Position numbers and translations under genes: made by a program. The notes beneath the pieces are model-generated. The model searched no databases. It was given only the letters and a program-made list of their open reading frames with translations, and was not told the origin of the DNA. Of a stretch of 64,000 nucleotides of DNA, positions 36,359 to 44,141 are shown in pieces. The stretch is from Actinoplanes octamycinicus (GTDB lineage Bacteria; Actinomycetota; Actinomycetes; Mycobacteriales; Micromonosporaceae), in contig NZ_JACHNB010000001.1 in assembly GCF_014205225.1 (NCBI RefSeq), forward strand, positions 3,577,501-3,641,500, read 5' to 3'. Each line of letters starts with the position of its first letter. Position 1 is the stretch's first letter.

Positions 36359-38349
36359 TGCAACTGCACCGCGCTCTGCGGGGGAAGCTGGGTGTTCGGC
36401 CCCGGGTTCTGGGCGAAGACGGTCCCGTTCGGGTTGATCCCGCCGATCTGCACGACCAGCCCCATCCCCTCCAGCGTGCCCTTCGCCTGCTGGCACGGCT
36501 GACGGTTCACGTCCGGCATGGTGACCAGCGGCGGGCCGTTGCTCACGTCCAAGGTGACCTCGGTGTTCTTCTCCACCCCGGTGCCCGGTTTCGGCGTCTG
36601 GCCGAGCACGTTGTCCTTCGGCTCGTCGCTGTCCTTGGCCCGCTCCAGCACCTGCAGGCCGAGCTGCCCCAGCTTGGCGCGGGCGTCGTTGATGTTCATC
36701 CCGACCAGGTTGGGCACGGTGATCGGCGCGCGGCCCTTGCTGAGGACGACGGTGACCGTCTCGCCCGGCTTGAGCTCGGTCCCGGATTTCGGCGAGGTGG
36801 AGATCACCACGCCCTCCGGGATGGTGTCGCTGTACTGGCCCTTGCCCTCTTTGTATTTCAGGCTCAGCTCCTCCAGCGAGCCCTTGGCCGCGGCGGCCTC
36901 CTGACCGGTCAGGTCGGGCACCGCGTGCACCTCGGGGCCGAGGGAGATGATCAGGGTGAGCGTCTCGCCCTTGACCACCCGCTCGTCCGGACCCGGGTTC
37001 TGGCTGATCACCGCGTCCTTGGGGACGGTCGGGCTGTAGGCGCCGGGCTCGGCGAAGAGCACGCCGAAGCCCTCTTTGTCGGCCACCTGCTGCGCCTGCG
37101 CCCGCGGCAGGTTCACCAGGTTGGGCGCGTCGGTGTAGCGGCCCAGGGTGAGCCACCAGGTACTGCCGAGCACCACCACGGCGATCACCGCGATCAGCGC
37201 GACCAGGGTGACCCGGCGGCGGTCGGCGAAGAAGCCCTCGTCATGCGGGTCGGGCGCGGACCGGCGGCCCGGCGCGGCGCTGCGGCCGCCCTGCTCGGGC
37301 AGCCGGGCCCAGGACGGCCGCTGGCCGCCGGGCGGCGGGCCGTAGCCACCGGGCACCGGCGGGACCAGCGCGGTCGCGTCGGCGGCCGGCACGGTCGGCA
37401 CGATCGTGGTGGCGTCGGTGGCGCCGGGACGGCCCGGCACCTGGTGCAGCATCGCGGTCGCCACGTGCAGCGTGCCGAGGCCGTCCCGGACCGCCTGGAC
37501 CTCGGTGAGCAGCCGGCCGGCGTCGGTCGGGCGCTCCGCCGGGTTGCGCCGGGTGGCCCGGGCGACCAGCTCGTCGAGCGCCCGCGGCAGGCCGGGGACC
37601 AGCGTCGACGGGGCCGGCACGTCGTTGTCCACGTGCTGCCAGGCGACCTCGACCGGCTCGGCGCCGTCGTAGGGCACCCGGCCGGTGAGCATCTCGAACA
37701 GCACGATGCCGGCCGAGTAGACGTCGGTGCGGGCATCGGCCTGGCCGCTCTGCACCAGCTCCGGCGCGACGTAGGCGACGGTCGCCATCAGCTGGCCGGA
37801 CTCGTCCACCGTGCTCGCCTCGATGGCCCGCGCCAGACCGAAGTCGGCGACCTTGACCACGGCGTCCACCAGGTCGGCCGAACCGCCGCTGGGGGCCTCG
37901 GCGACCAGCACGTTCTCCGGCTTGACGTCGCGGTGGACCAGGCCGGCCCGGTGCGCGGCGGCGACCGCGGCGAGCATTTGCTCCAGGATCGCCAGCGACT
38001 CGACCGGGCTCAGCTTGCCCCGCTGGGCGAGCAGGTCGCGCAGGGTGCGGCCCTGCACGAACTCCATCACGAGGTAGGGCAGGCCCTGGTGGCGCCCCTG
38101 GTCGTAGACGGCCACGACGTTGGGGTGGGTGAGCCGGGCGATCGTCTTCGCCTCGTCGGTGAACCGGTCGACGAACTGCACGTTCGTGGCCTGGGACGGG
38201 TGGATGATCTTCAACGCGACGGTGCGCGCCAGCCGCTCGTCGGTGGCCCGGTACACGGTCGCCATGCCACCACGGGCGACGCGACCGGTGATCCGGTAGC
38301 GCCCGTCAATCGTTGTGCCGATCAACGTATCGGCGACTGTGGTGTCCAT
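36349..38349 (-). CDS. PASTA-domain Ser/Thr protein kinase (PknB/PknL type)
   Basis: 666 residues. The cytoplasmic kinase (~15-280) has VARGGMATVYRA, VALKIIHP, HRDVKPENVLV and DFGLARAIE. A linker, one transmembrane helix (~370-390, LVALIAVIAVVVLGSTWWL) and four extracellular PASTA domains to the end follow; these bind peptidoglycan fragments in related kinases. The neighbouring Rv2175c-like gene suggests correspondence to M. tuberculosis PknL (Rv2176), which as I recall has no PASTA domains, so this one would be fuller. Confidence 0.95.
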   Translation of the reverse strand: MDTTVADTLIGTTIDGRYRITGRVARGGMATVYRATDERLARTVALKIIHPSQATNVQFVDRFTDEAKTIARLTHPNVVAVYDQGRHQGLPYLVMEFVQGRTLRDLLAQRGKLSPVESLAILEQMLAAVAAAHRAGLVHRDVKPENVLVAEAPSGGSADLVDAVVKVADFGLARAIEASTVDESGQLMATVAYVAPELVQSGQADARTDVYSAGIVLFEMLTGRVPYDGAEPVEVAWQHVDNDVPAPSTLVPGLPRALDELVARATRRNPAERPTDAGRLLTEVQAVRDGLGTLHVATAMLHQVPGRPGATDATTIVPTVPAADATALVPPVPGGYGPPPGGQRPSWARLPEQGGRSAAPGRRSAPDPHDEGFFADRRRVTLVALIAVIAVVVLGSTWWLTLGRYTDAPNLVNLPRAQAQQVADKEGFGVLFAEPGAYSPTVPKDAVISQNPGPDERVVKGETLTLIISLGPEVHAVPDLTGQEAAAAKGSLEELSLKYKEGKGQYSDTIPEGVVISTSPKSGTELKPGETVTVVLSKGRAPITVPNLVGMNINDARAKLGQLGLQVLERAKDSDEPKDNVLGQTPKPGTGVEKNTEVTLDVSNGPPLVTMPDVNRQPCQQAKGTLEGMGLVVQIGGINPNGTVFAQNPGPNTQLPPQSAVQLQCF

Positions 38350-38472
38350 CGGCGTGAAGTGTATGTGTCTTTCCGGCGAGGGTGACCCAGGATGTCACAG
38401 CTGAGTCCAAACGGGTACCTGGAGGGCTGTGACCTGCGCCGATCGGCGGCGGCCCGGCACCGGATCACGGGT

Positions 38473-39219
38473 TCATCCGGTTTGCTGCCAGTGCCGGTGG
38501 CGGCGACGGCGGTCCCCGGAGCCGTCCTGGCCGGCGCTGGGATCCGTCGATGCGCTCGGCGATCCGGACGAGGCTGTGGGGGCCGGGGCGCTGGTCGACG
38601 GGACGACCGGGGGCGGGGTGCTGCCGACCGGCGACGGCGCGGTCGGGGTGGGTACCGGCGGGGTGACGCAGTCGCACTCCGGGGTGCTGGTCCTTCTCGG
38701 TCGCGCCGGCGCGCCGGGGACGGTCGCGCCGGGTTCCGCCACGGCCGCCGCGGGCCGACCGGCGGGCTGCTGGGCGGGCTGGTGGGCGGGCCCGCGGGCC
38801 GGATCGGCCGCGGTCGTGCGCGGGTGGGTGGACCGCGGGTGGGTGACCGCGCCCAGCCGGGCGGTCGGCTGCACCGGCGGGGGCGGTGGCTCGGCCGGGG
38901 CGGCGGCGGTGGCCGGCGCGGCCACCGTCTGGTCCGCGAACGCCGTGCTCAGACCGCGGGTGACCAGGAAGTACGAGCCGATCGCGCCGCAGGCGGCGAC
39001 CAGGCAGAGCACGGTGACCGCGACCGATCGCCGCGGCGGCCGGGCGTCCGTCTCCGGCGGTACGGTGCGCCACTCCATCAGCGAGCCGGGGAACGTGCTC
39101 AGCCCGGTCGAGGTGACGTCCGGTCCGTCGGCCGGCTCGGCCGGGCGGCGGCCCAGGTCGTACTTGACCGAGCGCCAGGCCCCGCGCAGCTCGGCACGGA
39201 TCCTCAGCCACAGGCTCAT
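38473..39219 (-). CDS. hypothetical Pro-rich membrane-anchored protein
   Basis: 248 residues: a short cytoplasmic start (MSLWLRIRAELRGAWRSVKYDLGRR), one membrane helix near residues 65-90 (VAVTVLCLVAACGAIGSYFLVTRGL), then a long Pro/Ala/Thr-rich extracellular part ending in a basic RRRRHRHW patch. GGAGAG precedes the ATG. It lies between the PASTA kinase and the Rv2175c-like gene and could be a kinase-linked cell-surface protein; no function is known. Confidence 0.8.
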   Translation of the reverse strand: MSLWLRIRAELRGAWRSVKYDLGRRPAEPADGPDVTSTGLSTFPGSLMEWRTVPPETDARPPRRSVAVTVLCLVAACGAIGSYFLVTRGLSTAFADQTVAAPATAAAPAEPPPPPVQPTARLGAVTHPRSTHPRTTAADPARGPAHQPAQQPAGRPAAAVAEPGATVPGAPARPRRTSTPECDCVTPPVPTPTAPSPVGSTPPPVVPSTSAPAPTASSGSPSASTDPSAGQDGSGDRRRRHRHWQQTG

Positions 39220-39255
39220 CAACTGCTCTCCGATCTGGTCTGGCACGCTGTACGC

Positions 39256-39606
39256 GTGAGCGAACCCGTCATCACCGAACCGGCTGGGTGGATCAACCTG
39301 CCGGATGTGTCCGAGAAGCTCGGCGTGTCGATCAGCAAGGTCAACCAGATGATCAAGGACGGCGACCTGCTCGCCGTCCGTCGTGACGGCATCCGGCTGG
39401 TGCCCGAGGAACTGGTGGCCAACGCCACCGTCCTCAAGCATCTGCCCGGCGTGCTGACCGTGCTCCGCGACGCCGGGTATAACGACGAAGAGGCCCTCCG
39501 GTGGCTCTACGAAGCGGATCCGGAGGTCGGTGGCAGCCCCGCGATCGCCCTCGGCGGGCCACAGGCCCGCGAGATCAAGCGGCGGGCCCAGGCGCTCGGT
39601 TTCTAG
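39256..39606 (+). CDS. Rv2175c-family DNA-binding protein
   Basis: 116 residues: WINLPDVSEKLGVSISKVNQMIKDGDLLAVRRDGIRLVPEELVANATVLKHLPGVLTVLRDAGYNDEEALRWLYEAD, a winged helix with a conserved C-terminal helical part. It matches Rv2175c, a DNA-binding substrate of PknL in M. tuberculosis. It lies next to the PASTA kinase here too, so phosphorylation by that kinase is likely. GTG at 39256 is 6 nt after CACGCT, a leaderless pattern. Confidence 0.92.
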   Translation: MSEPVITEPAGWINLPDVSEKLGVSISKVNQMIKDGDLLAVRRDGIRLVPEELVANATVLKHLPGVLTVLRDAGYNDEEALRWLYEADPEVGGSPAIALGGPQAREIKRRAQALGF

Positions 39607-39610
39607 CCGG

Positions 39611-39937
39611 ATGCGACATCTCTCGTACGTCCTGGTGCTCGCCGGCTGCCTGGCCGGCGCGCTCTGGCTGGAGCCGATCCTGCGGGTGAACGTGCTGCGC
39701 CGGTGGCGCCGGCTGCTGCTGACCGTGCTGCCGGTGGCGGCCGTCTTCGTGCTGTGGGACCTGGGGGCGATCGCCGCCGGGCACTGGCACTTCGACCCGG
39801 CGCAGATCACCGGCGTCTTCCTGGGCGGCGGGCTGCCCCTCGACGAGGTGCTGTTCTTCCTGGTCGTGCCGGTCTGCGCGATCCTCGGCTTCGAGGCGGT
39901 CCGTGCCGTGCTGCGACGTCCGGCGGGCGACGAGTGA
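39611..39937 (+). CDS. lycopene cyclase domain protein, first subunit
   Basis: 108 residues, three membrane helices, with the CrtYc pattern YVLVLAGCLAGALWLEP ... VLWDLGAIAAGHWHFDPAQITGVFLGGGLPLDEVLFFLVVPVCAILGFE. Subunits of this type pair with a second small protein to cyclise lycopene ends. It follows the Rv2175c-like gene by 4 bp and overlaps the next gene by 4 nt. Confidence 0.9.
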   Translation: MRHLSYVLVLAGCLAGALWLEPILRVNVLRRWRRLLLTVLPVAAVFVLWDLGAIAAGHWHFDPAQITGVFLGGGLPLDEVLFFLVVPVCAILGFEAVRAVLRRPAGDE

Positions 39938-40269
39938 CGTACACCACGGCCGCGCTGCTCGGCGTACTGGGAGCCCTGGTCCTCGATCTGTTGATCCTGC
40001 GGACCCGGCTGGTGACCCGGGTCGTCTTCTGGGCGACCTACCCGATCATCTTCGTCTTCCAGCTGATCTCGAACGGCATCCTGACCGGCCGGGACATCGT
40101 CATGTACGACCCGGACGCGATCATCGGCACCCGCCTGGTCCACGCGCCGGTGGAGGACCTGCTGTTCGGGTTCGCCCTGGTGCTGAGCACGCTGTCGGTG
40201 TGGGTGGCGCTGGGCCGCCGCGGCATCCAGCGCACCCCCACGGCCGGGTCTAGACGGAACGACGAGTAG
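39934..40269 (+). CDS. lycopene cyclase domain protein, second subunit
   Basis: 111 residues with three hydrophobic segments; [65 protein letters not shown] contains the PVEDLLF box of the CrtYd half. The GTG overlaps the first subunit's stop (GTGA), so a heterodimer is made in equal amounts. Its 3' end overlaps the convergent polyprenyl synthase gene by 20 nt. Confidence 0.9.
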   Translation: MTYTTAALLGVLGALVLDLLILRTRLVTRVVFWATYPIIFVFQLISNGILTGRDIVMYDPDAIIGTRLVHAPVEDLLFGFALVLSTLSVWVALGRRGIQRTPTAGSRRNDE

Positions 40270-41317
40270 CCGCGTCGGCCAGCCGGTGCAGCACCGCGCG
40301 GGCCTCCTCCTCGATCGGCGCCCGGTCGAGCGCGTCCAGCGACCCGGCCATCAGCTCCTCGATCCGGGCCTCGGTCGCGGCCAGCGCGCCGCAGTCGCGG
40401 ATCAGCCCGCGCAGCCGCTGCACCCCGGCGTCGTCCAGCCCCGGGTCGCCGAGCGCCGCGTCCAGCTCGGCCCGCTCGGCCGCGCCGAGCACCCCGAACG
40501 CCGACGCCACCAGGTAGGTCCGCTTGCCCTCGCGCAGGTCGTCGCCGGCCGGCTTGCCGGTCTGCGCCGGATCGCCGAACACCCCGAGCACGTCGTCGCG
40601 CAGCTGGAACGCCTCACCCAGCGGCAGCCCGAACGCCGAGTAGGCGGCGGACACCTCCGGACCGGCCCCGGCCAGCGCGGCGCCGAGCAGCAGCGGCCGC
40701 TCCACGGTGTACTTGGCCGCCTTGTACTGCGCCACCTTCCCGGCCCGCTCCAGCGAGGTGTCCCCGGTCACCGGGGTGAGCACGTCCAGGTACTGCCCGA
40801 CGGTCACCTCGGTGCGCATCGCGTCGAACACCGGCCGGGCCCGGGCCAGATCGGGCCAGGGCATCCCGGAGGTGTGCAGCAGCTCGTCCGACCAGACCAG
40901 GGCCAGGTCGCCGAGCAGCACCGCGGCGCACTCGCCGAACCCGTCCGCGGAGCCACGCCAGCCCTGCCCGGCGTGCAGGCCGGCGAACCGGCGGTGCACC
41001 GACGGCACCCCGCGCCGGGTGTCCGACCGGTCCATCAGATCGTCGTGGATCAGCGCGCTGGCCTGCACCAGCTCCAGCGACGCCAGGGCCGCGACCACCT
41101 CGTCGGTGTCGTCGCCGCCGGCGCCGCGGAACCCCCAGTAGCCGAACGCCGGCCGCAGCCGCTTCCCGCCGCCCAGCACGAAATCGGTCAGCGTGGCGGC
41201 CACCTCGGCCAGCGCCGGGTCGATCGCCAGCAGCCGGTCGCGCTGCCCGGCCAGGAAGTCGGTCAGCGCCTTGTCGACACGCGGCCGCAGTCCGGCCACC
41301 TCAAGCGGGGAAGTCAC
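40250..41317 (-). CDS. polyprenyl (geranylgeranyl-type) diphosphate synthase
   Basis: 355 residues. [10 protein letters not shown], the first aspartate motif [15 protein letters not shown], and the second region [13 protein letters not shown] typical of the actinobacterial IdsA group. It builds C15-C20 prenyl diphosphates, a precursor for carotenoids. The gene order with Rv2175c and MetF recalls idsA2 (Rv2173). GTG at 41317 lies 6 nt from TAGCGT, a leaderless pattern. It faces the lycopene cyclase pair. Confidence 0.93.
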   Translation of the reverse strand: MTSPLEVAGLRPRVDKALTDFLAGQRDRLLAIDPALAEVAATLTDFVLGGGKRLRPAFGYWGFRGAGGDDTDEVVAALASLELVQASALIHDDLMDRSDTRRGVPSVHRRFAGLHAGQGWRGSADGFGECAAVLLGDLALVWSDELLHTSGMPWPDLARARPVFDAMRTEVTVGQYLDVLTPVTGDTSLERAGKVAQYKAAKYTVERPLLLGAALAGAGPEVSAAYSAFGLPLGEAFQLRDDVLGVFGDPAQTGKPAGDDLREGKRTYLVASAFGVLGAAERAELDAALGDPGLDDAGVQRLRGLIRDCGALAATEARIEELMAGSLDALDRAPIEEEARAVLHRLADAATRRSV

Positions 41318-41377
41318 ACGCCGACGCTACTTGTTCGGGCGGTTCCACCGGCAAACCGACCCGGTAGAGTCCCGGGT

Positions 41378-42301
41378 GTGTCTCTCGGTCTGGAGTCCAA
41401 GCTGCCCAGCACCCCGTCGATCGGCGAGCTGATCCGCGGCGCGGCGCCGACGTTCTCGTTCGAGTTCTTCCCGCCCAAGACGCCGGACGGCGAGCGGCTG
41501 CTCTGGCAGGCGATCCGGGAGCTGGAGTCGTTGCGGCCCAGCTTCGTGTCGATCACCTACGGCGCCGGCGGCACCACCCGGGAGACCACGGTCGCGGTCA
41601 CCGAGCGGGTCGCCACCGAGACCACCCTGCTGCCGCTGGCCCACCTCACCGCGGTCGACCACTCGGTCGCCGACCTGCGCAACGTGATCGGCCGGCTGGC
41701 CGGCGCCGGGATCCGCAACGTGCTGGCGCTGCGCGGCGACCCGCCGGGCGACCCGATGGGCGAGTGGGTGCGCCACCCGGAGGGCGTCGACTACGCCGCC
41801 GACCTGGTCCGGCTGATCCGCGAGTCCGGCGACTTCAGCGTCGGGGTGGCCGCCTTCCCGTTCAAGCACCCGCGCTCGGCGGACGTCGAGGACGACACCC
41901 GCAACTTCGTCGGCAAGTGCCGGGCCGGCGCCGACTACGCGATCACCCAGATGTTCTTCGACGCCGAGGACTACCTGCGGCTGCGCGACCGGGTGGCGGC
42001 TCAGGGCTGCGGCACGCCGATCGTGGCCGGGGTGATGCCGGTGACCCGGATGGCCACCATCGAGCGGGCCGGGCAGCTCTCCGGGGCGCCGTTCCCGCCC
42101 GCGTTGCGGCGCGAGTTCGAGCGGCTCGCCGGGGACGACGCGGCGGTGCGCGAGCTGGGCATCGAGAAATGCGCCGAGATGTGCGCCCGGCTGCTCGACG
42201 AGGGCGTGCCGGGCATCCACTTCATCACCATGAACCGGTCGACGGCGACCCGCGAGGTGTGGCAGCGGCTCGCCCCGGCGGACGTCGCCGCGGCCGCGTG
42301 A
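41378..42301 (+). CDS. metF: methylenetetrahydrofolate reductase
   Basis: 307 residues: [88 protein letters not shown] and GVMPVTRM. This is the FAD-dependent TIM barrel that reduces 5,10-methylene-THF to 5-methyl-THF for methionine synthesis. TAGAGT (41365-41370) lies 7 nt before the GTG. It overlaps the next gene by 4 nt. Confidence 0.95.
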   Translation: MSLGLESKLPSTPSIGELIRGAAPTFSFEFFPPKTPDGERLLWQAIRELESLRPSFVSITYGAGGTTRETTVAVTERVATETTLLPLAHLTAVDHSVADLRNVIGRLAGAGIRNVLALRGDPPGDPMGEWVRHPEGVDYAADLVRLIRESGDFSVGVAAFPFKHPRSADVEDDTRNFVGKCRAGADYAITQMFFDAEDYLRLRDRVAAQGCGTPIVAGVMPVTRMATIERAGQLSGAPFPPALRREFERLAGDDAAVRELGIEKCAEMCARLLDEGVPGIHFITMNRSTATREVWQRLAPADVAAAA

Positions 42302-42924
42302 ACTGGGACGACTACGCCACCACCTGGTCCGGGCTGCACGGCGGGTTCGACCCGCGGCGGGCGGCGCCGGTCGTCCGCGGGTGGGTGCGGATCGCGTACC
42401 GGACCGGGTCCTGGCTGAGCCGCCACCGGGTGTCGCCGATGACGGTGACCACTCTCGGTCTGCTGCTCTGCCTGGCGGTGCCGGCCGCGGTGCTCGTGAG
42501 CCCGCTGCTGGCCGCGCTGCTCGTGCTGCTGGCGGCGGTCGCCGACGGGCTCGACGGGGCGGTCGCGGTGATCTCCGGCCGGGTGACCAGAACCGGTTTT
42601 GTGTACGACTCCGTCGCGGATCGTCTCGGTGAGGCCGCCTGGCTCGCCGCGTTCGCGGTGGCCGGCGCGCCCGGCTGGCTGGTCGTCGCGGCCGGCGCGG
42701 CGAGCTGGCTGCACGAGTACGTCCGGGCCCGGGCCACCGCGGCCGGGATGTCCGAGATCGGCGCGGTGACCGTGGCCGAACGGCCCACCCGCGCCATCGT
42801 CGCCGGCCTCGGGCTGGCCCTGATCGCCGTGCTCGACCTGCCCTGGGTGCCGCCCGCGCTCTGGGCGGTCCTGCAAATCGCCGGTCTCGCGCAATTGTCG
42901 GCAGCGGTCCGGCGCGCTCTTTAA
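42298..42924 (+). CDS. CDP-alcohol phosphatidyltransferase-family membrane protein
   Basis: 208 residues with several membrane helices. The family motif D-G-x2-A-R-x8-G-x3-D-x3-D appears as [23 protein letters not shown]: all four acidic residues and both Gly are kept, but the Arg after the Ala is Val. The protein may be an atypical phospholipid synthase; the substrate is unknown. It is translationally coupled to metF (GTGA overlap). Confidence 0.85.
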   Translation: MNWDDYATTWSGLHGGFDPRRAAPVVRGWVRIAYRTGSWLSRHRVSPMTVTTLGLLLCLAVPAAVLVSPLLAALLVLLAAVADGLDGAVAVISGRVTRTGFVYDSVADRLGEAAWLAAFAVAGAPGWLVVAAGAASWLHEYVRARATAAGMSEIGAVTVAERPTRAIVAGLGLALIAVLDLPWVPPALWAVLQIAGLAQLSAAVRRAL

Positions 42925-42949
42925 TCGGTTGTCGGCCGTCGATGCCGCG

Positions 42950-43015
42950 CCTATTTTCTTCCTCAGCATTCCTCGCCGGGATGTGCATTGAGCTGCTGAT
43001 TCTTGGGAAAATAGG
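42950..43015 (+). promoter_or_regulatory. AT-rich leader with inverted repeat before the HNH gene
   Basis: CCTATTTTC (42950-42958) pairs perfectly with GAAAATAGG (43007-43015) across 48 nt, ending 20 nt before the HNH start. The AT content stands out. A regulatory hairpin is possible. Confidence 0.35.
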
Positions 43016-43035
43016 GTTGACGGAGGTGAAACGGA

Positions 43036-43473
43036 ATGAGCGCGGTTCTGGTTCTGAACGCCGACTGCGGGCCGCTGCACCGGGTCAGCCTCCGGCACGC
43101 GATCCGGATGCTGTTCCGTCAGGTGGCGGTGGTGCACGAGGCGCAGCCGGACGCGACCATCGGTGTCTATCAGGTGCCCACCGTGGTGCGGCTGGTCAGT
43201 TATGTGGTGACCCGCTGGCGGCGGGGGCGCGGCCCGGGCTGGTCGCGGGCCGGGGTGCTGACCCGGGACCGGAAGATCTGCGGTTACTGCGGTGACGCGG
43301 CCACCACCATCGACCACATCCTGCCCCGCTCGCGGGGCGGCGGGAACGAATGGCTGAACACCGTGGCCGCCTGCGGGCGGTGCAACAACCGCAAGGGGGA
43401 TCGGACCCCGGCGGAGGCCAGGATGCCGTTGCGCGTGACGCCGTACGCGCCGGCCTGGGTGACCTTCGCCTGA
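43036..43473 (+). CDS. HNH endonuclease-family protein
   Basis: 145 residues. N-terminal VLVLNADCGPLHRVSLRHAIRMLFRQVAVV is typical of the actinobacterial HNH family. The nuclease core CGYCGDAATTIDHILPRSRGGGNEWLNTVAACGRCNNRKGDRTP has both zinc CxxC pairs, the catalytic DH and the final N/K. It cuts DNA; the biological target is unknown. The ATG is 8 nt after a near-perfect GGAGGTGA. Confidence 0.93.
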   Translation: MSAVLVLNADCGPLHRVSLRHAIRMLFRQVAVVHEAQPDATIGVYQVPTVVRLVSYVVTRWRRGRGPGWSRAGVLTRDRKICGYCGDAATTIDHILPRSRGGGNEWLNTVAACGRCNNRKGDRTPAEARMPLRVTPYAPAWVTFA

Positions 43474-43477
43474 TACC

Positions 43478-43516
43478 GGCGGCCGGCGGGTGTGACACGG
43501 GGACCCGCCGGCCGCC
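43478..43516 (+). terminator. HNH gene terminator
   Basis: GGCGGCCGGCGGGT (43478-43491) pairs with its exact complement at 43503-43516 around an 11-nt loop, 4 nt past the stop. Confidence 0.85.
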
Positions 43517-43588
43517 CTCCCGCTTCCTTTCCCCTCGCTCCTGTCCCCCTCGCTCCTACCCTCCTCGGTCTTCTCCGTGCCGCTCCCT

Positions 43589-43612
43589 GGATCGTCTGCT
43601 TGCGGACGATCC
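43589..43612. promoter_or_regulatory. inverted repeat upstream of a MarR gene
   Basis: GGATCGTC (43589-43596) and GACGATCC (43605-43612) lie just upstream of the TAACCT -10 element (43618-43623) of the MarR gene. Confidence 0.4.
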
Positions 43613-43629
43613 GGGGATAACCTTGTTCC

Positions 43630-44094
43630 ATGGCCGCCCCGGAACGAACCGTGCTCGACGTCAGCCGCCTGCTCAACGAAGCCGGGCACACGCTGACCAA
43701 CCGCCTCGCCGCCGCCCTCGCCGAGGTCGATCTCACCCCGCGCATGCAGTGCGTGCTGGTGCACGCCCTGGAGGAGGAGCGCACCCAGGTGCAGCTCGCC
43801 GCGCTCGCCGGGCTGGACAAGACCACCATGGTCGGCACCGTCGACGAGCTGGAGAAACGTGGCCTGGCCGAGCGCCGGGCGTCGGCCACCGACCGGCGGG
43901 CGCGGATCATCGGGGTCACCGAGCAGGGCCGCCTCGCCGCCGAGCAGGGCCAGCGGATCGTCGACCGGGTGCACAGCGACGCGCTCGCCGACTTCCCGGC
44001 GGAGTCCCGCGCCGCGTTCCTCGGCCTGCTCGAGTCGCTGGCGCGGGAGACCGTCGGCGGCCCGCAGCCGGTGCGTCGCGCCCGCGGAAAGTAA
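43630..44094 (+). CDS. MarR-family regulator of the adjacent DHA2 pump
   Basis: 154 residues with winged helix QVQLAALAGLDKTTMVGTVDELEKRGLAERRASATDRRARIIGVTEQG, including the DRR wing. The ATG lies 6 nt after TAACCT, so it is leaderless. A long imperfect palindrome lies in the 47-bp gap to the transporter gene, suggesting that it represses that promoter. Confidence 0.93.
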   Translation: MAAPERTVLDVSRLLNEAGHTLTNRLAAALAEVDLTPRMQCVLVHALEEERTQVQLAALAGLDKTTMVGTVDELEKRGLAERRASATDRRARIIGVTEQGRLAAEQGQRIVDRVHSDALADFPAESRAAFLGLLESLARETVGGPQPVRRARGK

Positions 44095-44102
44095 TCCGAA
44101 CG

Positions 44103-44128
44103 CAGATAGTTCCGAAGCGGATTATCTG
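44103..44128. promoter_or_regulatory. candidate MarR operator
   Basis: CAGATA (44103-44108) and TATCTG (44123-44128) flank an inner TCCG-AAG-CGGA pair, giving a 26-bp dyad immediately upstream of the pump's -10 TACGGT (44130-44135). Confidence 0.6.
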
Positions 44129-44141
44129 TTACGGTCGTGCT

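Noticed and set aside
41318..41377. Riboswitch before metF
   Set aside because: Both flanking genes look leaderless, leaving no room for a 5' leader.
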